64,000 nt of DNA from Caprella mutica (taxonomy: Eukaryota; Arthropoda; Malacostraca; Amphipoda; Caprellidae), in the NCBI GenBank assembly GCA_947561585.1, contig CANNZV010000427.1, forward strand, positions 496,001-560,000, given 5' to 3'. Both the position numbers and the translations under genes were made by a program. Positions 11,974 to 22,492 of the stretch are shown piece by piece. The notes below the pieces were generated by a model. It was not told the DNA's origin. It did not search any database and worked only from the letters and a program-made list of their open reading frames with translations. Position 1 is the first letter of the stretch. Every line of letters starts with the position of its first letter.

Positions 11974-12975
11974 CAGGTTGGGTCAAAAAAAAGCGGAAAA
12001 CAACTTTGATTTGATATATCTCAAAAACTACTAACGTTATGAATTTTCTAAAATCATCATTGTGTTCGTCTACTATTTAAACACTAATGGTGAAAAATTC
12101 GAAACTATTCATATATCAATATTGATGCTACAGCTATTATAGTAAACGGTATCATAAGTATGCTTGCGCACAAACAGAAAATTTTACTATAAATTTTTTT
12201 TAACAAAAATACCTAACACAACAATCCTTCAAAACATATCATTAACAAACCATTATTCAATAGATATATAGTCTTAATTCTTTCTTTAGCTTCTACACAT
12301 GTCCTCCATTTCTTGACATAATTCAATCTTTGTTCTCATTGCTTCCATAACTCTTTTAATTAATGTAGAATTTTCTTAGAGAAAATTCACTTCATTTGTG
12401 ATTCTTTCATTCAAGTCGTCTAAGTTCACAGGCGGAGTTGAGTCCTCTTTACTCTTCAATGTCCAAATAAGAAAAAAATCACCTGGTGCCATATCAAGTG
12501 ACTTTTGGGGTACCTCATTTGCTTGGATAAGTGCAATAATGCGATTGTTGAACACATCAGTTAGCAAATGTCGCACAGCGATCGTTATTGCAGCAATGAG
12601 AATATGGATTGAATTAGATAATTCGGGAAGAAATGGAGGACCTGTGGAGGGAGTCGGTAAATAGTAAGGAATAAATATAGATTAAATATATATTTTATAA
12701 TGGGTTGTTAATGATATGATATAGATATAGAGGATTCTCGTTTTTTTTTTTTGTAATTAAAAACAATCTTCGTAACTTTATGTTTGTGCGCAAGCATACT
12801 TTTGACACCGCCTATTATAATTACTGTAAAATCAATATTGATGCATGAATAATTTTAATTTTTCACCATTTATGTAAAAAAAGTAGACGAACGTGATTTT
12901 AGAAAAATCATAACGTTAGTACTTTCTGAGATATATCAAATCAAATTTGGGTTCCGCTTTTTTTGACCCACCCTG
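11974..12975. mobile_element. Mariner-like element with decayed transposase, ~220-bp TIRs
   Basis: Left end CAGGTTGGGTCAAAAAA, right end inverse CAGGGTGGGTCAAAAAA, flanked by TA on each side (11972-11973, 12976-12977). Arms of about 220 bp share the GATATATCTCA block and the TGTGCGCAAGCATACTT block. It carries a transposase remnant on the minus strand (12376-12640). Deleted to 1.0 kb, so non-autonomous. Confidence 0.85.
12376..12640 (-). pseudogene. Tc1/mariner-type transposase C-terminal remnant
   Basis: Minus-strand frame reads VPQKSLDMAPGDFFLIWTLK, then SKEDSTPPVNLDDLNERI. This matches the pattern of the last part of the DDE domain (SPDLxPxDFFLWGxLK, followed by TPPxxLxxLxxRI). The catalytic third acidic residue position falls in MAPGDFF. 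Only about 66-90 codons are left and no start or upstream domain is visible. Confidence 0.75.
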
Positions 12976-13331
12976 TAATATATAAACACATGCATATATA
13001 TACATATTACACATTTACTAAATTAAATAGTGTGCATATTGAATAGGGTTTTAAATTATTCATTTGGAAGAGAAATTTCAATTGGATAGGTGCTATTATA
13101 TATATACCGACTATCCTGTTGAATTGGAAAATGTAATCAATATATGATGCTCTCTGATTGAAAATTAAACTATCATTATCATATCATTATCATATAAAAT
13201 GAAAATTACCTCCGATCTAACAGCTGTGTACACTGTACACAGCTGTTATTCTATTTTGAATTTCTCTAGTCTTTGTGTTACAAGTTGACAAATTATCAAA
13301 CATATATACATTTTTTACTTGAAATTGTAAT

Positions 13332-13435
13332 TTAGTTTGTCGTATCCGCTAGTTTGATGTACTACACACTTCGTGATTGATTAATAACCTGGTAGGGAGT
13401 ACTCGGAGGCGGCACGCCCCCAAAATTCATACATA
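13332..13435 (+). repeat. Repeat D copy (plus orientation), degenerate
   Basis: Matches repeat D: CGTATCCGCTAGTTTG, then ACACTTCGTGATTG, AACCTGGTAGGG and GGCGGCACGCCCCC. At least eight copies of D occur in the window; this one is among the most diverged. Confidence 0.7.
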
Positions 13436-13809
13436 GAATATTTCCAATTTATGTGTTATTTTCCATTTATTACTTCAATGCTGATAAATGTGTAATACAC
13501 ATATATCACCCCCGGTGACCGGACAACTTTCCACCGGACAATTCGCCGTGAGGACAACTCGCTGCTAGGACAATTCGCCGCTAGGACAATTCGCCGCCAA
13601 AACAACTTGCAGCGTGATATATGTTTTACCACCGTATACACCATTTATTTATAAAATATTTTAAATATAAGGTGCGTGTTGTAAATTAATTAAAAGTATT
13701 TTACTAATTAATAATTTGCTATTGGAAAGTAAACAAGTTGAGGTGTCTTCTTAATACGTTTTATGACTTAATACGTTAATTACTTCAGTTTAGAACTATG
13801 TAGAACATT

Positions 13810-14300
13810 AGTTTAAATAAAGGTAATTTAACTACGAAGTCTTAGATTTTTGTGTAAAGGTACGTTTTGCATGCAGCGATTGTTGCGATCATCGCTCAGC
13901 AAAAAAAAATACATTGAAATATAGCTCCGCGCTTGTTCCAAAACAGGAATAGCATTGAACTAGTGTCTAGCGATAATCACTAGGCGATGATCGTAATTAA
14001 CAATCGCTGCATGCAAAACGTATCTTTAGGTAGGCTAATAAGTTACATTTACTAACACCTCTTTATTTTCCTCTTCTATTCGTGATTGCAGTCACCTGTG
14101 CTTGTGTTCCTTTTCATATCATTCCTTTGTAATTGATTGCATCCCCGAAGTAGCTTTTCTGCATCCATGAGCTTGTCACGTCTGGTGGTTGGTGCCTTTG
14201 TTTAAGGAGTCACTTTGCTTTCTGACTTCTACTTCCTGTCCCTTGTATTTAATTTCCTTGTGACGTCAATTAGAATGCCCTTAAATCAGACCTTAAATGC
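13810..14300 (+). repeat. Dispersed repeat S, copy 1 (interrupted)
   Basis: Matches the sequence at 46170-46690 and 49870-50225. Shared blocks include AACTACGAAGTCTTAGATTT, CACCTCTTTATTTTCCTCTT, AGTAGCTTTTCTGCATCCAT and CCCTTGTATTTAATTTCC. Copy 2 continues to a GACGTTAAACCCC tail, reminiscent of short LINE-derived or SINE-like repeats of invertebrates. No ORF. Confidence 0.75.
13857..14026. mobile_element. 170-bp MITE in repeat S, TIR AAGGTACGTTTTGCATGC, TA target
   Basis: Inverted ends AAGGTACGTTTTGCATGC and, at the right, AAGATACGTTTTGCATGC, both continuing AGCGATTGTT. TA occurs on both sides (13855-13856, 14027-14028). The related repeat at about 46393 reads GTGTTAGGTAGG without the insert, confirming the boundaries. 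Confidence 0.88.
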
Positions 14301-14561
14301 TTCTAAATTTATATTAATGGCTCTAATATTTATTGCGGCCTGAAATATTCTCACAGATATAACAAAAAAAAACTAAATAATTAAAATAATGAAATTTGTC
14401 AACTAGTGTTTTACATCAGTCTTGAGCGTATTGAAACAAATCATTGTTCAAATTTATAATATATTTAAATATATGTAAGTGATGTATACGCCGACAAAAC
14501 ATAAATCACGCGGCGAGTTGTCCGGCGGCGAGTTGTCCGGCGGCGAGTTGTCCTAGAACCA

Positions 14562-14650
14562 TCACCCCCATACCCCCCTGCCAGGTCATTAAACAATAAT
14601 GAAGTGTGCAGTACAACAAACTAGTGGATACAACAAACTATACATTACGG
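14562..14650 (-). repeat. Repeat D copy (minus orientation), split by element B
   Basis: Reads CCCCCCTGCCAGGTCATT, AATGAAGTGTGCAGTAC, then AAACTAGTGGATACAACAAA, the inverse of repeat D. Its G-rich part continues on the far side of element B (13490-13505). Confidence 0.75.
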
Positions 14651-15946
14651 CTATTTCTGACCAAAAGTGGCCAAAAAGCGTGAAAATTGATATATAAAAA
14701 TAGGTGAATGAGTAAATTTTTTTCTCTGTGTAGATAGTCAATTTGTTTAATTAACTGTTTACATTACTTCTTAAATAAATCATTAACTATTTAATTCTTT
14801 TCATTAATAATAAAAACACACACGTAGTTTAAATTATGTGTAAAATAAATTTCTGAAACCTTTGATATTTTTATAGACTGCAATATATTTTACCAGAACA
14901 AAGCCAATTGTTATTTTTTTAATTTTCTACATATCATTATTCGATTTACTGCAATATCGTTTGGAATTTTACATATTATTCTAATCTTGAAAAATTAGCT
15001 AGTCCTCGTACAAAAAACTTATTCGGATTATTATTCAATAATTTGTTCTTAAATGCATCATACAACTCCTTTATTCTATAGAATTAAATTATTAGAAATA
15101 TTTAACATCCATGAATTCTTAATAGGCCAGTATAATATACTATTATGTAGGTATAAAGATTTGAATAGTTCAAACTCTAGTTTTTCAGCCTCTAACATCA
15201 ATATTCCACACGATCAGTAGTCAGGAGATTATAAAACACCGCTATTTCAACGACTATCTGTCACACATCACTAAAAAACTTTTAATGGTTCTACTATTTG
15301 AAAAAGCAGAACGGCAAATATCCGTAAAGCTAAATATCTCTCTAATCCAAACAGAATCTATCACTTAAATATTACACTTTGGGTATTTAAAAAAAAAATT
15401 CAAAGGAACGCTATATTTATCTTGAATTTCATTTAACCCTTTCGCTCCTACTTTTGCATAATCAATATTTGATTTTTTTTTTACTTTCTATACTTCATAC
15501 GAATTACTGACTGATTAGCATAAACTTTTTTAGTTTACTTTAAATGCTGCAGACAAAATACATATGCACAAATATGTGGTCAATCAAAAACCTTTACTGT
15601 TAACCTAATTAACCAAATTATTTCAATTGAAGGAAATATATTGCACTGTTTGAAAATAACAATATTTTGCGCATTGTGTGAATGATGTGGTGTGTAATTG
15701 CACTTTGTAAAGTATTCCTTTGTAGATATACGGGTTTGAAATCGAAATATTGTATTGTAAATTCACTAAATTGTGTTCGCTCGTTACAATAGCGTACAGC
15801 CATGCATGTCTGACTGTGACCATATTGTAATTATTCAATAGGACGATATTTTAGATCAATAAAGACGTTTTAATTTAATAGATAGTTTAAACAGTTAAAC
15901 CGATTTCTTTTGAAGGAGACACATCTACAGATGATCATGGAAAAAT
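14651..15946. other. AT-rich spacer, no gene recognised
   Basis: Non-coding AT-rich DNA. The short open frames at 15618-15838 on the minus strand show no family features. Confidence 0.5.
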
Positions 15947-15949
15947 ATT

Positions 15950-16198
15950 TAGTAAGGGAAACTTATAAAAATATGTAAACTAAATTGTTACCAAGAAATT
16001 TTTTCACTGATATGTTTGAAAAGGTGTGTACTAACATGTGTTAAAATGTTGAAGTTCAACTCTTGTGGGAAACCCAGGAAAAAAAATGTTGAATTCCGAG
16101 AATTAAAAAAAAAAATTAATCGCCCTTAAGTTACTTAGGAGTAGTTAAATAATTGTTCTTCGAGATTCTCAATTGATTGTTAACATTTATATTTTATT
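15950..16198 (+). repeat. Left TIR of the Academ-like element
   Basis: About 250 bp, inverse of 21262-21519. The outer 60 bp are more diverged than the inner part. The promoter of the transposon gene should lie here, since the ORF begins about 70 bp further in. Confidence 0.85.
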
Positions 16199-16269
16199 AC
16201 AGACTCTCCTTTGTTCAAAAAATTAAATATATAATAAATATATATATAATAAATAATCTAGCAAGATGG

Positions 16270-19200
16270 ATGAATCCGTCCGTTTCGCCTGTGCTCAATT
16301 GCTTCATTTGTGCACTCTCGGATACACCAGCTGAAAAGCTCATACAGGCAACTACAAAGGGATACTCAACTTTATTGAAGCAAGCAGAAACTGTCGGAAA
16401 TGCTAATGTGGAACATAAGAAGGAGGCTCAAAAGGAAGGAAAACTTGGGTACCACCAGAAGTGTAAAAATGATATGTACAACAATTTTGTTGCAATAAAC
16501 CAGAGGTCAGCCCGAATATCAAAGGCAGATAAAGAGTCATTAAAGTTTAAGAGAAGACGCACTACTTGTCAGTCCAGTTCATCAATTGGCTGCAGTCCAA
16601 AACACAGTCAGCTAACCTCATGCATAAGGATGTATGCATTCTTTGCAACAAACCTGCGCAGCTCTACAAATATAATCCAGCACTTGCTAGAAAGAAATAC
16701 AGAGTGCCAGATAATTTGACTGCATATAGACTGAAGGCAAGTTTGCTAAAGACAGCACGGACTCGTGGGGATTCCTGGGGCACAGATGTCACTGGACGTC
16801 TGGAGGGGACCAACGACTTGGTAGCAGAAGAGACAATGTACCATGTACGATGCAAACTTATGTTTACGAGAGGTGACAGTTTATCTGAGACTGATGAGGA
16901 AGGAAAAAGGAAGAGAGGGCAGAGAAGTATTGATGAGGAGCGAGAGGCAGTTTTTATTGAATTCTGCAAATGGCTTGACTCAGAAATAGAGCATGGGGTG
17001 ATGGACATGGGCCAAGTCCATCAGAAGCTGCAGGAGTTTGATCAGTCACCAGATAAGAGCCTTTCTTATTCCAAGCAATGGCTAAAGACAAAACTTCAAA
17101 AGAAATACGAAGATTCTTTGTATTTCACAACACAAGAAAAAAGGGCAGATGTACTGTGCCTCAAAGATGACACCGACAAGATTATGCGACAGCATCATGC
17201 TAATCTTGACCATGGAGATGAGAAGACGTTGATCATAAAGACAGCACTGAAGTTGATATGCAATGATATTGCCTTGATTGATCTAAATCCAAAGTCATAC
17301 CCTAACACACACAGTATGACTGACATCGATAGCCAGCTGAAACTTGTTCATGAAAGCCCGCAGATGTTCTTGAGACCGATCGTCAAATCAGACGAAAGAG
17401 TTGCCGTTTGGGGACAGAATTTTATCAAGGCCTGTCGACCTCGGTTTGGAGTTTTGCCCCACCAAATGGGTCTTGCCATACAACTTGATCATAGATTTGG
17501 ATCAAAATGGATTCTTAACAAGTTCCACCGGCTGGGGTACACTGAGTCTTACACGGAGATACAAAACTACAAATACTGCTTCCTTAATAGTAGGAGTAGA
17601 GATTATTTTCCATATAATTCTGGCACTCTTGATACCATTATGGAGGAAACTGATGAAGAGAGCAATGATGAGGCTACAATTGACAGTGTGCTTGAGGATC
17701 AATCAGTGATAACAGCCGAAGTGCCAGCCAGTGAAAGTGAATTATCAAGTAATGATCCGATGGTCTCTATGAAGGTTGGGGAAACGAACAAAGCAGTCTT
17801 TCAGTTTATCGGAGACAATATAGATTTAAACATTGTCTCTATTCAATGGGTTTGATCCAAGTCACCTCTCCGGCACCACCCTCGCCAGATCCACAGACAA
17901 CAGTAGCTTTCTCCCGGGTGAAGCTGAAGGCACTCGATAAAGCTGAAATCCTGAGAGAAATTGAAGTAAAGATTATTCCTTTCATTAACAGGAAACAGAT
18001 AGGAACGAACGCGATCACGTTTCCCCCCATCATTGAGCTTTCATCCTCTCTGGCTCATGACCAGCCACTCCTCACTCCAGGTGACACACTCTGGGCAGCC
18101 GGGTGGGTTATCAAAGCCAACGATCCTGAGTTTCAACATTCCAACTGGAATGGCTGGACGAAGAGAATCCATGCAAATGATGCAAAACAGGGCACACAGA
18201 TCGAGTTCCTCCCAGTTATTGAAAGAGACCCTAATGACCTAAACACCATCTTCAACACTCTGAAAGAGTGCATACGGCGCGCTGGGGTCGCTATAGTGAC
18301 ATTTGATCTTCCGATTTGGCTTAAGGCTGTTAACATAATAAAGCCGGCAAATCTACCTGTCATTTCAAGGTTGGGTGGTTTTCACCTGCTGAAATCTTAT
18401 CTTGGATCAATTGGTAACATCATGGAAGATTCTGGGCTACTAGATGTGATCCAGTTGATCTATCCTGGAAGCACGACAGCCAGCCACATCATGGATGGAG
18501 GATTTTTTGACAAGGCAATCCGTGCTCACCTCCTCATCGATGCAGCCATCTATCAACACATCATGAAACTTACCTTCACTGAGGATGAGCGTGGTGACAT
18601 GAAGTCCTTCATAGAGAAGGTGGGTGATATGCAAATGGGAGCCAGACACTCAGACCCAGTAGTGCGAATGTTTGAGCAAAGGCTTGAAGAAACTCACAAA
18701 AGGAGGAAGAACACCTGCTCTCTGGTAGAGTACAACCACATGGTAGATGTGATCAAGGTTTTTATCAGAACCGAGCCACTCGCAGACCACACTGGCCATC
18801 TGTCCTACATTGCTACTATGATGCTTCACATTTTTGCCGCTGCAGGCCATCATCAGTATGCCAAGGGCGCACGACTGTACTGCCAACTCATGAGGGAAGT
18901 AGAATATTTGCCTGCTTACAAAGACACCTTCGAACGTCTTACTACTCACGGGAACCACGTTGTCCGTTCTTCAATCCATGAATGGTCCGGCACATGGTGT
19001 GATATTTGCATTGAGTAGACTTTAATGAAGGCAGCCAAGTCACAAGGTGGACTGAGCAGAGGAAGAATGAGAAACAGCTTTTCTGCCCATAAATTCTGGG
19101 TGCTCACTCTCAGTCACCTGTCTGATGTCAACCAGCGGATGGAGGAGGACGTCAGTAAACATGTTTCAGTTCGCAGAAACCTTACCAAGACACAGATGAA

Positions 19201-19645
19201 GCGAGATACAGAGGCCGTTGAACTTGTTCTAAAATGGTTTGAGGAGATGAAACCATTCGACAACGATAGAGACAAGGAGTTGCTCGTGTCTTTCTCAACA
19301 GGATTCATAAGCACTGGTGATGACGAAGTCAATGCTGAGAGAGCATCTGAAGTTGGGATGGCGATGCAGATCAAACTGGATGGAAAGTCAGTGACGACGA
19401 CCATGGTTGACAAGTCGAAGGTGAAAGCCCAGTCATCACTAAGAAAATGTCCCTTGGTCAACGAGAAAAACATTCACCTTGACTCATTAAAGTTGTTCAA
19501 TCGTCTGATCATTTTCGCCCAGAGGGATTAGGCAGTTGATACAAGCTTACAGTATGAGCTGACTCCCTTCCCATTGTCCCTGTTCAGCAACAAAGATCAG
19601 AAGATGAACAAGGCTAACAAGGCAGAATTTGCAAATACAAGCCTG
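16270..19645 (+). pseudogene. Academ-like transposon protein, zinc-finger and core part (broken)
   Basis: N-terminal two thirds of a large protein. The start ATG at 16270 opens MNPSVSP. Two zinc-binding modules follow: CFIC...YHQKC (16300-16480) and CILC...YHVRC (16639-16855), each CxxC plus HxxC. A long core comes next, with segments AIVTFDLPIWLKAV, RLGGFHLL and STTASHIMDGGF (about 18290-18500), and then SQGGLSRGRMRNSFSAHKFW (19035-19095). This block order is familiar to me from large multicopy proteins of cnidarians, molluscs and arthropods. Damage: frameshifts near 16570, near 17845 and near 19640, and in-frame TAG stops at 19016-19018 and 19529-19531 (each readable as CAG to TAG). Function is inferred to be transposition; no biochemical role is known to me for the core. 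Confidence 0.7.
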
Positions 19646-21131
19646 AAGCGTTAACTGATCCACTTGACTTAACTGACCAACCCTGCTGCACCCTCGTAGT
19701 TGATGGCGGATGGCTTCTGTACATGGTAAAATGGGAACAACGTCAGACCTGGCAGGAAATCGCCAACAGTTACCTGAGTTACGTGCAGTATCTGGGCCAC
19801 TGCTCTCAGAAGATCATTGTGGTTTTTGATGGCTACAGTAGATCACCAAAAGATCACGATCACATCCGGCGTACCAAGAATTCCTGCTGTAATCTCCACA
19901 TTCGACCGGATATGTCAAACTGGACCCCAAGAGCAAAATTTCTGGACAACTCTCATAACAAGACTGAGCTCATCCACCTTCTCTCTTCAATCTTTCGGAA
20001 ACATCACATCACTGTGGAGCAGTGTGACAATGATGCTGACACTTCAATTGTGAGAGAAGTACTTACTGCTGCTTCAGATGGCTCTGTTGAGGTCAGTAAC
20101 AAGTATGTATTCAGTTAGTACAAATATTGTATGGAGCTTGGGAAAATATGATAATTCAGATAATATGATAATTCAGACAGGTGGAAATTTCAATCTGTTG
20201 TACATGTTGTTATATTTACAGGTGCGGGCAGAAGATGCAAATGTGCTGGTAATGCTGGTACATCATAGCTCGGAAAGCCACCATCCATTATTCTTAACCA
20301 CATCGAAGGGCTCTTATGACGTTCGAAATATCAAAGAATCTCTCTGCGAAACACAGAAGAGGTACCTACTCTTCTGTCATGCCTTCACGGGGTGTGATAC
20401 GGTTTCTGCGATCGCTGGTCATGGGAAAACAACTGTATTTGACAGGTAATAAAGATAAACCTATCATTACGTCAGTAAATGATACTAATAACAATAATCA
20501 TTGTCATCATAGTAAAAATGTTAAGAATAACAATAGCTAAATTTCTGTATTTCATTATGTGTACTTTACTTGATATAGACCTGTGCTTATTTTCAGGTTT
20601 TGTGAATGGGACGTGGTTGAGTACATCGACATCTTCCTTGACACAGAAGCCACCAAGGAAACAGTGATTCATGCTGGTACTGCGATTTTCAAGTACATTT
20701 ACCATGGACGAGATACTACTTTGGGTGAAATTCGGTATAACATGTTCTCAAGGAAGGCAGCGGCAGGAGTGATAAAACCAGAGACTCTACCTCCAACAGA
20801 GGTTGCAGCTGCACAACATTCACTCCGTGCGTACCTGCAAACCCGGGACTGGATCCTTCTACAGAGCATGTCTCTGAACCCCAACGACTATGGATGGACA
20901 ATAGGTTTGCATGGATATGAGACAGTTCCAACTTTGGACCCTATGGCTCCTGATGAACTATTGCAGTTCACGAGCTGTAATTGTCATGGAGATTGCAACA
21001 ACCGGCGATGCAGCTGCAAAAAGAATGGGGTCACGTGCATCTCGGCCTGTGGAATTTGTAAAGGCATTACATGCAAAAATGGCAGTCACGATGATGTTGA
21101 CTCTGAAGAAGACATAGACAATGACTGTTGA
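19646..21131 (+). pseudogene. Academ-like transposon protein, PIN/XPG-like nuclease and CXC part
   Basis: C-terminal third of the same gene, in three exons: to 20091, 20222-20445 and 20597-21131; the introns 20092-20221 and 20446-20596 are GT-AG and phase-consistent (0, then 2). The nuclease signature runs LVVDGGWLLYM (about 19697-19728), VVFDGY (about 19820), EQCDNDADTSIV (about 20024), AEDANVLVMLVHH after the first junction, and HAFTGCDTVSAI (about 20381-20413). This series of acidic motifs is that of FEN/XPG-type PIN folds. The C-terminus has a Tesmin/TSO1-like CXC cysteine array, CNCHGDCNNRRCSC...CGICKGITC (about 20980-21075), likely DNA-binding. This part shows no internal stop after the frameshift at about 19640. 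Confidence 0.75.
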
Positions 21132-21261
21132 AACTTCTGACATTGTGAATGAGAAATAACTCTTTGAGTAACATATATCTATGTGAAATAAAATCTACTT
21201 AGTGCGTTTATGTAAAAGTGAGTGGCGTATTTCCACAAAGGAGAGTATTTAGTAAAATATA

Positions 21262-21519
21262 TGTTAACAATCAATTGAGAATCATTAATAACTATTATTT
21301 AACCCCTCCTAAGTTAATTAAGGGTAATTAAGATTTTTTATCAATTTTTTTTTCTCGGAATTCAATATTTTTTTTCCTGGGTTTCTCACAAGAGTTGAAC
21401 TTCAAAATTTTAACACATGTTAGTACACACCTTTTCAAACATATTGGTGAAAAAATTTCTTGGTAACAATTTAATTTGCAGATTTGTGATACAGTATATC
21501 TCATAAAATGCCCTTACTA
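21262..21519 (-). repeat. Right TIR of the Academ-like element
   Basis: Inverse of 15950-16198 with about 85-90 percent visible agreement and small indels in the A/T runs. Ends CCCTTACTA at 21519, followed by the ATT target copy (21520-21522). Confidence 0.85.
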
Positions 21520-21544
21520 ATTGTATATATTGAAGTTTGTTCCC

Positions 21545-22305
21545 GGAAAGATAACAGGAAATGCCCACAAAAAAGAGCGCACAAGGAAAATTGCCCATAA
21601 AGAAAAGTACCCACATGAAAATAATCCAACAATTATAGAAAACCACGGGGGAAAAAGCTCTCAGTGAAGGTAAAACTAAAATTACATGATTTTTTACAGA
21701 TATACGATATATGTATATCGAGGGGCGAAATGCCTCCTAACCCCCATGCCAGATCATTATACAATACACTCCTTTATAATGATCTCATGTGTAGTGAACT
21801 AGCTAATGCAGTGAAAATATTTAGTTTATTCTGTCATATAATGGTTGTCAGTTTTAATGCATTTCTATATTGTAAAAATACTGTAGTTCATTATAGAGAA
21901 GTTATACTAGTGCAACTCCTCTATAATGCAGTCCTTTTTAGTAAACTTTCCCGATTTTTAGAGTCCTGACAAAGGAAATCCCCTGTACAATGAAGGGCAA
22001 GTTTTCTATGAATTTCTTAAATCTTCTATGTTAAGTAAACTCTCTTCGGTGAAGTAAAATTTATCTATAGTGAAGTACACTTCCTATATATTGTGAAGTA
22101 AATTCTAAATAGTGAACTAGAATTTTTCTGTACAATTATGAAGTTTGTAGTACAATAAACTAGCGGATACAACAGACTGCATTACGACTTCATATAAAAA
22201 CATTAATTAATTATTAGACATTTGTGGGGTCCTTTTCTTACCGAGTTTTATAGCTGTTTTCTTTTCCTTGTGTGGACATTTTTGCTGTGGGCATTTTTCT
22301 CGTCG
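21545..22305. mobile_element. Element K: modular-end DNA element (AATGCCCACA / CACAAGGAAAA units)
   Basis: Left end units: GGAAATGCCCACAAAAAAG, GCGCACAAGGAAAATTGCC, AGTACCCACATG. The right end inverted reads AAAAATGCCCACAGC, then ATGTCCACACAAGGAAAAG. The interior is occupied by a minus-orientation repeat D and a further insertion. No target duplication was read with confidence. Confidence 0.5.
21715..22190 (-). repeat. Repeat D copy (minus) split by a pogo/Tigger-like insert
   Basis: Two halves of repeat D: AACCCCCATGCCAGATCATTA (about 21738-21758) and AAACTAGCGGATACAACAG (about 22163). Between them lies 21765-22131, an AT-rich insert with several CTCCTTTATAATG / TATAGTGAA stretches typical of pogo/Tigger-like ends, flanked by TA. 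The insert has no coding capacity. Confidence 0.6.
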
Positions 22306-22413
22306 CCACTGTAGTCATAGTTATCGTTTCTAGTTCATGAATATTGTGTTTTAAAAGTCCAGATGATTGCATATCTAAAAAATGCTTGTTCATGATCTAC
22401 AGATTTAAAAAAA

Positions 22414-22492
22414 ATGTACGATAAATGTGTAAGATTCTTTGTAACATCAATAATAGTTTCAATTTGCTATTTTTTGGTCTCAGTTGAAACTG
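22414..22492 (+). CDS. Sulfotransferase exon 1 (signal anchor)
   Basis: 26 codons plus one base, ending ACT G before GTAAGT. Encodes a basic tail (DKCVR) and a hydrophobic segment. The reading frame runs on past the donor in the genome, so the splice call rests on the donor sequence and the phase match with exon 2. Confidence 0.75.

Larger units (their letters stand above)
13514..14560. mobile_element. Element B: Mutator-like non-autonomous element, GGACAATTCGCCG modules
   Basis: The left end starts GGTGACCGGACAACTTTCC and continues with five GGACAA-TTCGCCG-type units. The right end, inverted, starts GGTTCTAGGACAACTCGCC and has three units. It is flanked by an exact 9-bp duplication ATCACCCCC (13505-13513 and 14561-14569). 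It sits within a minus-orientation repeat D. Inside are a copy of repeat S (about 13810-14300) and a 170-bp MITE. No coding sequence. The 9-bp duplication and the long arrayed ends point to MULE-like mobilisation. Confidence 0.85.
15950..21519 (+). mobile_element. Academ-like DNA transposon, 5.57 kb, complete ends, inactive
   Basis: Terminal inverted repeats start TAGTAAGGG at 15950 and end CCCTTACTA at 21519, and match over about 250 bp (15950-16198 and 21262-21519), with shared blocks GAAAAGGTGTGTACTAACAT, GAAACCCAGGAAAAAA and CTCAATTGATTGTTAACAT. A 3-bp ATT flanks each end. The only gene inside is the multidomain ORF 16270-21131. Known family features: Academ elements encode proteins with zinc modules and an XPG nuclease and make 3-4 bp target duplications. 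The superfamily name is therefore an inference; the TIRs and duplication are directly visible. Base composition is clearly more GC-rich than the flanks. Confidence 0.75.
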
